Shown: positions 47,601 to 57,905 of the stretch, in pieces
How positions within the stretch are numbered: the stretch's first letter is position 1
How the letters are laid out: each line of letters opens with the position of its first letter
Made by a program: the position numbers and the translations under genes
Notes under the pieces: generated by a model
Database searches by the model: none
Told to the model about the DNA's origin: nothing
Seen by the model: the letters and a program-made list of their open reading frames with translations, nothing else
Assembly: GCA_022315425.1 (NCBI GenBank)
Contig: JAIUPT010000020.1
Span: forward strand, 1,550,001-1,614,000
Length of the DNA: 64,000 nt
Direction of reading: 5' to 3'
DNA from: Pseudevernia furfuracea
Lineage: Eukaryota; Ascomycota; Lecanoromycetes; Lecanorales; Parmeliaceae

Positions 47601-48194
47601 ATCGATCTGCAGTTGCACCCCCACATGTATAGCTGTCTTGCGTGCATAACTGCCTACAACATTGATGTTGGCTGGCTTGGAGTAGGCCAATGTGTACTTT
47701 GCGTCCTTTGCGGGCCGTGGTTGGGGAAATGGGATTTGGACTTTGTGGGAGTCAAGCTGTTCGCGCTTCGCTTCGAGAATCTTTGCGAAGATTAGGCATT
47801 TGACGGGCTAGATAGGGAACAAGGCAATATTCCATACAGGTTTTGCTTCGCGGTTAGGGATACGCTCTATAATCTCTTTGAGCTTGCGAAGAGAATTCTC
47901 CACATTAACCATGCGTCTTTCGTAGTCAGGTCGCACCTTTGCGAGGAGCTCGTTCGCTTTCAGCTTGAACATGCTTGAATCGTATGTATCGGTGCTCCAT
48001 GACGATGTTGCGTTTCTCTTTACTTCGAGTTGGGTATGAGGGTTTCGAGTATCTCCGTTCTCTCGGACATTCTCGCTCTCTTCATTGGAAGAGTCTTGGG
48101 ACAGATGGCCAACTATATCCTGAGCGTAGATTTTATTACGGTCATTTCGAGATGGAGGAGACAGCTTCTTCTTCTTAATTGCAGGAGTTGCCAT
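44664..48194 (-). CDS. UTP22: U3 snoRNP/SSU processome protein UTP22 (Nrap family)
   Basis: A component of the UTP-C module of the 90S pre-ribosome, acting with Rrp7 in 18S rRNA maturation. Exon 1 (48194 down to about 47820) reads MATPAIKKKKLSPPSR... and FKLKANELLAKVRPDYERRM. The second block includes NINVVGSYARKTAI and LAVTMPS, the nucleotidyltransferase-like GS segment of Nrap proteins; it then runs through IASGIEEAQEDQYAV into IIIITPLQ. The 880-codon main exon carries KLKYQIRVILAADGDLFPIS, then NASLRSECSSLAYLKYLHAS, then VWLRQRGLG. It ends with an IARLGGDMV segment and EVKR. About 1120 residues. The main exon contains a block of TPFYNASLRSE type that is diagnostic for the family. Divergent from the cystathionine gamma-synthase. 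Confidence 0.95.
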
Positions 48195-48484
48195 GGGTGG
48201 GAGAGTGTCTGTACACAGCGCTACTACTCGAAGTGTGCTTGGTGCAAGGAATGGTTTAATCCCACGGAGGCTGGCCGCTGGAGCCCATTGCGTCGGGCCT
48301 CGTGGCGTAGATCTGCCGGGCCGTCACCCACGGTTATGGTCGTCAGTTTTTAGGGTACGAGTACCTCGGTAAAGTGTGTGCTTTCACCCCTCCGATTTTC
48401 GGCTGCAGGGGTAAGATAATTTTGTCTTTGATATCATTTTCCCTACTCGCTCGTAGGTAAATCACTTTCAAAGTGTAAGCAAAC

Positions 48485-50704
48485 ATGGCCACTACCGCCA
48501 CAGCAAAAATGCTGTCCCATGAGGTCGGCGAGTCCATTCCCCCAGATACGGCTCACGTAAGTCATCTTCTCTTCATCTTTTCATCTTTTCATCTTCTATC
48601 ATGTGCGACTCGACGTCGCTGATTATGACCCACACCACAAGGCACTAAGCGTTTCCTTACCAACATGGAAGGCCAATGTTGGTTACGAAGAGGGCCAAGA
48701 TTGGGTATTGAGCAAGATGAAAACCGGCTATCCTCGGTCAGTGATCCAAACATGCCGTTCCACAATCACTATTCTAAAGATGCTGCCTCGTAGCTTTTTC
48801 ATTCATAAAACCATTGAAACATTCGCCAAGACAATCGTACAGCGACATGGCTCCCTAATGGACACAGCATTTTTCTTCCCTTCCCATGCCGTTTCTGCCA
48901 GATGTGTCCAATTTTTGAGGGAGCAGATTCCGTCCCTTACGGTCCACTCGGTGCGCATCCTGGATCTATATCCGAACGCCGGTTTGCCAAATGGTGCTGG
49001 AAACTCCGATGGAGCATCCACAAAGCCAATTGTCTCCGTTGTTTTGTTTCCCCTAGATCATGCCAAGGTTGCGAAGACTTTCTGGCAACATTCAGGTGAA
49101 GGTATCTCCAGTCGACGAGCCGAATACTGCCTCAAAGCTTTCAATGACGGCCATTTGGCTGCAAAGGGAGTCGCATGCGAGAAGACTAACGGCCATATGT
49201 TTACATCACCAAGCAAAGGGCCACGAAGGTACCAAAAGAAAGACTCCGTGGACATGTCTGCACACAAGACAAACGATGTTAAAGGCGGCCTGGAAGGAAA
49301 AGACTCAGTGCTATTCGTTGAAGAGCATTTCGGACGAAACCTTGATGTGTCTCTCGCTGCTAACGCTAAGCTCGCGATACGAAGACGTATTGCTGGGGCA
49401 TTGACTGCGAATGTGGATCTACACGAAGCATTGGAGATATCAAATCCCCCGACTCGCAAAGCCCAGGTCGAAGGCTTTTCAGAAGACGATGTATACCTGT
49501 ATCCTTGCGGCATGAGTTCAATCTTCAACACCCACAGGACCATAATGGCTTGTAGGGGCCCAAGGAAAAGCATCAGCTATGGGTAGGCGCTCCCGCCAAG
49601 TTTCGACCATCGCAATAACCTGATTTCATGTAGCTTTCCTTACCTCGATACCCTGAAAGTCCTCGAAAAATGGGGTCCTGGGTGCTTATTTTACGGTCAT
49701 GGCTCATCTGCAGAGCTCGACGACCTGGAGCGGCGGTGTGAAGCTGGCGAGAAATACCTTGCTCTTTTCTGCGAGTTCCCTGGCAATCCTCTTCTGAAAA
49801 CTCCTGATCTATGCCGGATTCGATCACTGGCCGATCGTTATGATTTTGCCGTGGTTGTTGATGAGACGATCGGAAATTTCATCAACGTGCATGTTTTACC
49901 CTACGCAGACGTGGTTGTCAGTAGCCTGACCAAAGTCTTCACTGGAGAATGCAATGTAATGGGCGGAAGGTGAGATCTAGCGCATACCCAATGGGAATTT
50001 ACTGACAGTATGACAGCTCTGTCCTTAACCCGCAGAGCCGATACTATGCTAAACTGAAAGAAATGATGGAACAAGACTACGAGGACAACTATTGGCCAGA
50101 GGACGCAATTTATATGGAAAGGAACAGCCGAGACTTTGTTTCACGGATTGACAGGATCAATACGAATGCAGAAGCAATGTGCGACAAACTCAAGGCCGCT
50201 CCAATTGGTATGTTATCCCTCACAATTGCGAGCCAGAATCCCTGACAAGGCGCAAAGTCAAGGAAGTGTTATATCCCAAGTACAGCGCGACGCGGAAATT
50301 CTACGACCAGTGTCGCAACGCCGGCAAAGGATACGGAGGCCTTCTTTCAGTGATTTTCCGAACTACAGAGCAAGCCGTGACCTTTTTTGATAAACTTGAA
50401 ACAGCCAAGGGGCCCAGTCTGGGCACGAACTTCACGTTAAGGTACTATCCATGGAGAAATACGTAGGGCAATGAGCACTGATTGGTATAGCTCTCCATAT
50501 GTCATCCTGGCGCATTATACAGAGCGCGAATGGGTGAGTGGTAGTTTTTTCGATATCTGCATCAACCGCTAACATCCCTAGACTGCCCGATTTGGGGTCG
50601 AAGCCGATTTGATTAGAATTAGCGTTGGTCTGGAAGATTCTGCAGATTTGGTCTCTAGAGTAGAGCGAGCATTGGCAGCAGCAAGCAACAAGGCGGGTGT
50701 CTAA
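48485..50704 (+). CDS. Cystathionine gamma-synthase-type PLP enzyme
   Basis: A trans-sulfuration enzyme of the Cys/Met metabolism PLP family, joining an O-acyl-homoserine and cysteine; the yeast counterpart is STR2. The start at 48485 gives MATTATAKMLSHEVGESIPP. AVSVSLPTWKANVGYEEG is the fungal N-terminal signature. The central fold has SAEL-type spacing and DETIGNF near 49860. The probable PLP lysine is in VVSSLTKVFTGECNVMGG (Lys codon 49932-49934). The C-terminal domain reads NAGKGYGGLLSVIF, then GTNFTLSSPYVILAHYTERE, then GVEADLIRISVGLED, ending ALAAASNKAGV. Several short introns. A ~90-residue hydrophilic stretch (about 49180-49440) sits between AKG and the FVEEHFGRNL block. About 600 residues, longer than bacterial MetB, as in other fungal members. 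Substrate preference not determinable. Confidence 0.88.
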
Positions 50705-51020
50705 GCCTTCAAGGCAAAACATGGCCCTACATTGAGTTAGGCGCTCTAGGTATTGCTGGTGCTCAAAGCCTCACACCAAGTCACATTGGAGATGCAAGGC
50801 TCTCTGTCACAATGTCAAGTCTAGATGGATGAAATTTACTTGCACAACAAGTGAACATCTGTGAGCAGAATCTGTTGTACAGAGTGGGCAATCACGGTAT
50901 AGCACTATTTACATCGGAGAACAGCTGTGAGCCACAAAACTCATGCGGAAGGAGAGCCAAGATTCCTAAGTTGGAGGGAATGACAATCGGGTTTGCACAC
51001 CACGTTCTGGGTCCCGCATC
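50705..51020. other. Intergenic region between convergent CGS gene and SMC6
   Basis: 3' flanks only. The frame at 50851-51123 on the plus strand overlaps the end of SMC6 and has no recognisable domain. Confidence 0.5.
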
Positions 51021-54000
51021 CTACGCATCGATTAGCAACATGGACAAGAATCCTCTGCATGGAGGTATATACTTGACCACTTTCACGTCTAGATCCGCTG
51101 GGGAGATTTTGCTCATCGATTGAGGCGTTACTGATGGAGTGTGCACAAGTCAGTATTTACTCATTTTGAACGGATATTAGAGTCATGAAGCATGAACGTG
51201 GAGTACGGGATTTTGCTTGAAGACGTCTAAAGAGACAGAGAATGGAGCGAAAGTCGTACTGAGGATGAATTGCTTGCCGCGAGACCCCCTTGCAAATTTG
51301 ATCTATGTGGGATGTCAGCCTCGTCCGAAGACACAAAACATGGGGTTAGTCCTACCATCATTTCCATGCTAACGTCCCTGTTGACACTGTCCATGAAGAC
51401 GTCGCTGCTGATTGTGAGCGTTGAGCTACCATTGAGACATGGGATGACTCACAATTCATCAAGGCACCGGATTGGAGCGCCCATAGCTGTCAGAAAAGTC
51501 AGTCGACGGAGCAATAAACAAATTCGAGTGAGCAATATTTACCTTCCCACATAGAGAGTAGTAAGCAGATGGTGGAGAAAGATTTCTCTCCACCTGACAA
51601 CCCCTTTGTGTCACGCCCTTTGCCTCGTAATGCATTCCCGTCAGGCTCAACCTGTCGTTCCTCCTCAGCATGGTCCTGAATGACATTGACATACGGGTCA
51701 GGGGAAGTCATACCAGCAGATCCAATTTCTTCTCTTTATGATGGGCTAGCAGCTTGCCTCGGAACCCACGTTCACTGAGGAGGTAGAAAAACTGAACCCT
51801 AGCGCGACTTGTAATATGCTTCTGAAACCTCCTCCACCGGTCTTTCCGATTGACAAGCGTTTGTTTTAAGAGCTGCGATGGTTGTCAGCTATGCATCAAC
51901 GTCAGAAAGACTCGCGGTCACCGACCTGTGCGAGTTCCTCGATACTCTCAACCTCCGCTTTCGCATGATTGAGTGCATTGAGAACTTTCACTGCCTCGGC
52001 GGCAATCTGTTGTCTGCTACCTCCCGCTCTATGAAATAGTCAGAAAGGGTTTACTGAAGGTCTTAGGCGTTATTTGATGACTTACCGCCTCTCGGCGTCT
52101 TTCAAGTCTTTGTTGAGTTTATCCAACTTGAGGTCTATTGAGTCGCCGGTCTCGCCTTCGTCCACAGGCACTCGAGGGCAGAAGTCATTTGCTTTCCGTG
52201 TAAACTCATCAACGCGCTGTGACTCTTCGTCACGCTCTCTTTCGTATTGTTCTCTTTCTAGCTTCTCCGACTCGACCAAATCGAACGCGGCATTCTTGTC
52301 GCGGAGTGCGGATGACCTTAGACTTGCACATTTGGCCACCCTGCTCTCTGCCTTGATAACCTTTGCTTTAGCGTCATCGATAATACTATCCTTGCTCGCC
52401 ATTCGTTCTCTCGAAGTCCTTAACAACTGTTTGTTTCTGTCTTTGGCGATGATAGACTCTCCATAAGAAGCCTCATGGGTGCTCTTCTCCTCATTGGCTT
52501 CAGTAAGCTGATCTTTCAAGACATCTAAGCGACCCTCCTCGACAGCATCCTGGTCTAGAGCATCCTGAAGTTCATCCACCATGTTTTCGGCTTGCTGCAT
52601 CTCTATTCTCAGATGCTGTGCGTCCCTCTTATTTTTAACGATAGCCTGTTCGCACCGAGTAAGATACTTCTGCTTCTCTTGCGAACTACGCTCAAGTTGA
52701 TTGAGTTCGGCCCTGAGACTTTGAAGTAGGTCACGCTGGGAGCTAGAATATTTAGCAATATTTCGCTGTGTACAGGACTAATAATAGGCTTACTTGATCT
52801 GATATTCGATGTCGGTCTTCATCCGAGGAGGTCCCCTATATGCTGATATGTGTGATTGTGAAAGTCCCTGAAAGCAATTGCATCAGCATCGCGTCTCCAG
52901 TGCCACTTGCGCAAATCCGGACAAAGCTCTAAGGGAGGAGTGGTTGCAGCATTGCCTCTGAATCATGCCATGTAACGCGGATTTAGTTACTGGAAGGGAA
53001 TTTCATACACCACCGTATCCGTAACCCATCCTGAGGCCTTCGCCGGGCTTATTGATAAGCGTGAAGCATTGTTTCACGTTCTGTAGCCTTGCGCCGTTCA
53101 TCCTGTCAATTGCATTCCCACGGTCTCGAATAAGGATACTCTGGTCGATGCTTTGGCCAATAACAAGTTGTTTCCTCGCCAAATCGTTGTCAAACTAGAC
53201 CCGCATTAGCGATTGCCTGGAGCTGGATGCATTTCCCCTCACCTCTAGAACTCTCAGCACTGTGTCGAAACTTGGATCCGGCTCTTTATCCGTGGTGTCA
53301 ATCAAATTGTCGTTTCCGATGAGAATTGAGCACGGACTGCGCGCATTAGTTGCACGTATATAGTGCGGGTTTTACAGCTACAGGGTCTTACCATCCAACT
53401 CTCCGCATTATGCTTGACAGTCTAAGTTGGTCGTCTTTACTTGTGACAATGAAAGAGTTCAAAGCTCCACCAAGGGACTTTTCGAGAATGCTAGACCAAA
53501 GTGGCTTGAGCAACCGTACATGATTGGCGACAGGTCCTACTGGTCGCTGCTGAAAGCCGTTGTCTTGGCGTATGGCATTGAGAAGTCTGGACATATTTGG
53601 TGGATATGCTTGTTGCTGCTGGCCTCTGTCTCTCACTAGACTGTTTAATCGCTCTTCGCAGTTCTGTACCTCGGATTTCTTTTCCTTGACGGGGTTTTGA
53701 GATTCCTTGTGGTCCCTCTCGGCACGATGCCTGCTATCCTCAAGAGCAGGGAGCTCGTTCTCATGATCTCGGAATCGAGCTTTGGCGGCACTAGCTTCTG
53801 CCCTCTTTTCTTCAATTTCAGAACGTCGCAGGTCATGACTTCCGCCGTCAGCATCGCTGAGCCTCTGGTGCTCTTCTCGGACAGCACTTTCAGTCTTTTT
53901 AATTCTTTCATCTGCAGCCTTGATTTCTTCTGAAATCTGCCTTTGCTCGGCCTAAAGACGTGTATCAGTAAGCGAGATGGTCTTTGGCAGAGGGGAATTA

Positions 54001-55370
54001 CATGTAGGGTTAGGGCCTCAGCCTTTAGATTGTCGAACTCCTCCTTCATCCGAGTCTTCTCTTCTTGGAGAGGTGCCAGAGTGTTCCTTGTATCCTCCAA
54101 AGCTCTGTTTGCATTCTCAGAAGACTGCTCGGTTTGGCTGAAAGCCTCGCTTAAGCCGGCAGCTTTCATTTCTGCGGCTGCAATTTTTTCGTCAGTCCTA
54201 CTGAGCTTCCTATTGAACACGGCCAATCTTTCTTCCTGCTCCTCGACCTGAACCCACGCCATCATTTCGCCAAGACGGTGGATCCTATCTCGAAGTGTGT
54301 CTTGCCTTTCGGACAATGCTAGTAGGTTTCTTGTCTTTTGCGCTCGATCTTCGAAAACTTTGAGGTCTTCCAGCTTTTTCCATAGGTCTTGATCGATCGT
54401 GTCGAGATTTTGTTCGACAATGAGGTAATCTCCATCTAAGTGCTCTAGCTGTGTTCCTTTCATGAAAAACTTGTATTTGTCGTACGGAGTCGAATTATTG
54501 AGGAATTGTCGGGCCATGTCCTGGGTCAAAACATTCATAGGGTTATCGATCTGGAGTGCAAAATAGTCGCAGATCTCCTCTAGATCACCCTTTCTTGTCG
54601 AGATCAATCTTCCAGTCGAGCTCTTGAGCTTAAAACTGCTGCTTCCAGAACGCGAGAAGTGTCGCTCGACAATGATAGCATCGCCGTAGACTTCTTGCTG
54701 ATACGCGCTGTCGCCACCATTCTTAATCTTGACGCTGAGCGTGGAAGACCTGGGTATGTTAGTATTGTATAACCCAATCACAATGATCTGCTTACTCCTC
54801 GCCTTCTTTGATGAAGCTCTTCAAAGACTGGCCACGATTTGTAGCTGTTGCTTTCCCTCCAAGGCATATTGTGATTGCCGTCAAGACGGCCGACTTACCG
54901 GACCCATTGCTGCACCGGTGTCCCATGTTAGCATTACCCTCTTGCAGTAGGAAATCGCGGTGGTGGTTTGTTAAAAAAGGGAGAGAACCTACTGCCCGAT
55001 GATAAAATTGATGAGTGGACCTAAGCCAATCTCTAGATACCCATGACACATGAAATTGGTGCAAGTGACAGTCTCAAGAATCCCGTTTTCCGCAGGCTCA
55101 TTATCCAACTGCTTCTTATTCCGTAATTGGGTCGCCTGCACTTCAAGTAGCTCCTCGTCCGTCGCCTCATCTGATACCACATCGTCTGGGTCCTCGTATG
55201 ATACTCGGGGTTTCTTCCTCTGTATACAGTCAGTCACACCCCGCCTTCATGTACGAGCGCAGGAAGGAACCAACCGAGGCTTGTTGGAGGCTCGACTGAG
55301 CGCTCTCGACTTTGATGATCTCCGTATTCCCATCATCTATAAGTGATCGTTGCCGCTTCATCGGCGCCAT
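51021..55370 (-). CDS. SMC6: SMC5/6 complex ATPase subunit SMC6
   Basis: A chromosome-structure ATPase for DNA repair and replication-fork resolution. The start at 55370 is MAPMKRQRSL. The head has VTCTNFMCHGYLEI, then a split Walker A (INFIIGQ then NGSGKSAVLTAITICLGG) joined across an intron near 54910-54990. Long coiled coils (for example 53960-54480 and 52082-52600) flank a hinge with MNGARLQNVKQCFTLIN. The second head half has RVQFFYLLSERGFRGKLL, then the ABC signature GLSGGEKSFSTICLLLSMWE (near 51560-51600), then Walker B in MGAPIRCLDEFDVFMDSVN. Many short introns. The last residues (SKISPADLDVKVVK, then YIPPCRGFLSML) depart from the usual DPERGQ tail; the stop at 51021-51023 is my best reading and the final exon is tentative. 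Confidence 0.92.
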
Positions 55371-55550
55371 GGTGGGGAGGAATTGAAAGCGACTCGTTGT
55401 ACCTAGCTAAGCGGCACGAAGAAATTGCAGTTGAAGAAAGACGCGGATGCAGGGACGCGTCAGGGAGTGCCAAGCCAGTTTATCCGAAGATTGGCCGAGA
55501 ATTTATATGACTTTGATGTTATGATTGTAGAGAGTGAACCACAATGAAGC
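55371..55550. promoter_or_regulatory. Compact divergent promoter, SMC6 / GGQ protein
   Basis: Only 180 bp separates the two divergent start codons, so upstream elements must be shared. No specific site identified. Confidence 0.4.
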
Positions 55551-56245
55551 ATGCTACCTCGCATATTGGGTTTGAGGAGTCTGAGTCTTGGGAGAATACG
55601 TCATTACACAAAACTCCTGCATCGCTACCTATCTAGTCCTGCCAAAACATATGATGACGAAGCCCACAGAGAGGCAAGGACATGGCTTGCAAGATTCAAT
55701 GTAAACGCGATCCCAAAGAACCTCTGCGAAGTCACTTTTAGCCGGTCATCAGGTCCGGGTGGGCAAAATGTGAACAAGTATGGAGCTAGCCGTTCCTTCC
55801 AACCAGACCACCTATGATTCTAATCAGAGCTTCGTAGAGTAAACTCCAAAGCGACTCTACGCATTCACACAAAGGACTTCATGCACTTAGTCCCTGAGAT
55901 CCTCCATCCCGAAATCGAAGCATCCAGATACTATGCTGAGAACTCGAAATCTTTGGTCATTCAGGGTGATGGAAGCCGAGATCAGACAAGTAATGTCCAG
56001 GAATGCTACAAAAAGTTACATGCACTCATAATAGCCGCTGGAAGGAGCTCCGTCAGGGGCGAGACTTCGCAAGCGCAGGTAGAGAAGGTCAAGAATCTGT
56101 CCGTCTTTCCTGACTGTAACCTGCATAGCAATAAGCTTGGCTGACTCTTCGGCTATGCAGGCAGCGCAAAGAAAATCATATGCGACTGCTGTCTAAGAAG
56201 ACGCATGGAAACAAGAAAGCCGCTCGTAAAGGGGTTTCGAGGTAG
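55551..56245 (+). CDS. Mitochondrial peptidyl-tRNA hydrolase ICT1-like (GGQ, RF-1 domain)
   Basis: It probably releases nascent chains from stalled mitochondrial ribosomes. An N-terminal basic presequence, MLPRILGLRSLSLGRIRHYT, is followed by the RF-1 domain FSRSSGPGGQNVNK, with the catalytic GGQ loop. After an intron comes VNSKATLRI, the segment that follows GGQ in ICT1/YaeJ-type hydrolases. The second block includes ADSKSLVIQ-like and SRDQTSNVQECYKKLHALII. After another intron (near 56095-56160) a lysine/arginine-rich C-terminal tail, QRKENHMRLLSKKTHGNKKA then ARKGVSR, ends at 56243-56245; this tail enters the mRNA channel in the family. About 190 residues. Confidence 0.88.
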
Positions 56246-56399
56246 TCAGATCAATGAGGTTGTGTTATCATGAAACTTTCTGAGGATCTCTAATAGAGAT
56301 AACCCTGATACCCATGCTCTGGCTGCTTTGGCAACACATTGTGGGCTATTGAATCAGGTAACACCAGCAACTTAGCAAACTCAGCCAACTGTGCCAAGC

Positions 56400-57611
56400 T
56401 CAGAGTCTGCCCGACATTGACTCCGCCTTCCTAATCGTAATCCTTATCACTTTACGAACGTCGGCATCAATACCTTCATTTTGGTACGTCAACATCCAAG
56501 CGATGACCTGTCGGCCAAGGATGCCTATAGGTCGTGTGGTCTCCGGGCCGGTGGAGATGGGCGCCAGTGTCTCGAAGGATTTCCTTATGCGATCCAGGCA
56601 AGATCCAAAGAGGGCCGGAAATTCTGGAGACATAACGTCAATCCCTATCACTGGCTGCTGAATCCAACGGATCAAAGTTCCCGGGCTCTCTGGGGCAATC
56701 GTACGCAGAGTGTCCATTATGTGGGCCATTATGCTTTCTTGACACGGTGTCTCGTGGAATTCAGCGATCACATCGAAGAATTGTTGGCAAAGTTCGTTGC
56801 TTTGCTTGAAATGCTTCATAGCAGCATCAAATATTGCCATCGGTATAGCTCCTGATAATGCTGGACTTGTACTCAGCTTCTCCAACGCTTCCTGTTCCAG
56901 GCCATCACTTGGCCGCTGCGCCGACATAATATCATCAGCAGTGATAGCAGATAGGGTGACCATGTCTTCATCATCTTCCTCTGAATTCAGTCTACCCTTC
57001 TCCTCGACCTTCTCCACATCAAAACCCAAAATCCGCCTCCTTCCAGCAATTTTAGAAACATGTATCATCTCCAATCTAACATACTCAATCCATAATTTCT
57101 CGCTACTTCCGCAAAGTCTCAGGCCCCGTTGCATGTAGCTCCTCGCTTCCGTTATGTCGTCGCTTCTCATCGTAGCAGCATAAATCCATAATTCAGGCTT
57201 CGTAGGATGCAATCTCAAAAGACTCGTGAGAAGCTGCGTGACTTTCTTGTTCGATCTTTGCTTCTGCGCGAATGTAATGTATTGCATCCATAGTCCAAGG
57301 TCGCCGGGAAATTTTTTAGTTGCGCGATCGAGAACGAAGAATATGCGGCGCTGGCCAGTGTGATTGCTGCTTTTGATTCCCAATCTTTTGACGCGCTTTT
57401 GACGGAGAGACTCCAGGTTCATCTCATATTCTGCGTATCGAGCATAATCTTGTGGCTTTGATCCCCGCGCGTTGAGGATGTGCTCAAAATCAGAACGTTG
57501 TCTTGCGATAGAAGCGATCTCTTCCATGTTGAATATTTTCTTACGTGAAAACTCCTGCAGCTCAGGAACAGACTGTTCCTGAAAAAAACGGGCCTTGTCG
57601 CTCGATCCCAT
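56400..57611 (-). CDS. UTP6: U3 snoRNA-associated SSU processome protein UTP6
   Basis: A UTP-B module subunit required for 18S rRNA processing. Intronless, 403 codons. The N-terminus ARFFQEQSVPELQEFSRKKI is the U3_assoc_6 domain. FEHILNARGSKPQDYARYAE begins a series of HAT repeats (aromatic residues at regular spacing: LGLWMQYITFAQKQ, PELWIYAATM, SEKLWIEYVRLEMIHV). A variable acidic loop (LNSEEDDEDMV) precedes the C-terminal half, which ends with TIRKAESMSGRL. The length fits the fungal protein. It diverges from the kinesin gene 294 bp away. Confidence 0.95.
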   Translation of the reverse strand: MGSSDKARFFQEQSVPELQEFSRKKIFNMEEIASIARQRSDFEHILNARGSKPQDYARYAEYEMNLESLRQKRVKRLGIKSSNHTGQRRIFFVLDRATKKFPGDLGLWMQYITFAQKQRSNKKVTQLLTSLLRLHPTKPELWIYAATMRSDDITEARSYMQRGLRLCGSSEKLWIEYVRLEMIHVSKIAGRRRILGFDVEKVEEKGRLNSEEDDEDMVTLSAITADDIMSAQRPSDGLEQEALEKLSTSPALSGAIPMAIFDAAMKHFKQSNELCQQFFDVIAEFHETPCQESIMAHIMDTLRTIAPESPGTLIRWIQQPVIGIDVMSPEFPALFGSCLDRIRKSFETLAPISTGPETTRPIGILGRQVIAWMLTYQNEGIDADVRKVIRITIRKAESMSGRL

Positions 57612-57905
57612 CGTTGACTACTTGAATGATTTGAATCGGGAAAGAGCTCGAGCGACAATTTTCCAGCTTTTTGTTTTACCCGCTAGGGCCGCTACTCGTA
57701 TCGATAACGACATAAGCGCGCTGCGCGGGCGGCTGTCTCCGTTGCAAAGGGCAACTTATGTAAATAAATAGTATTGCAACACCGCAAATATGTCTTGCAA
57801 GACAGATATCGAACTTCTGGAATCCAGCACTGCTATCAATCCGGGGTGTATTTGATATATCATCTGCGAAGGCGGGAGGGAAGTCCATTATTATTACTCG
57901 AGGTC
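57612..57905. promoter_or_regulatory. Shared upstream region of UTP6 and the kinesin
   Basis: 294 bp between divergent start codons. No recognised factor site. Confidence 0.4.
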
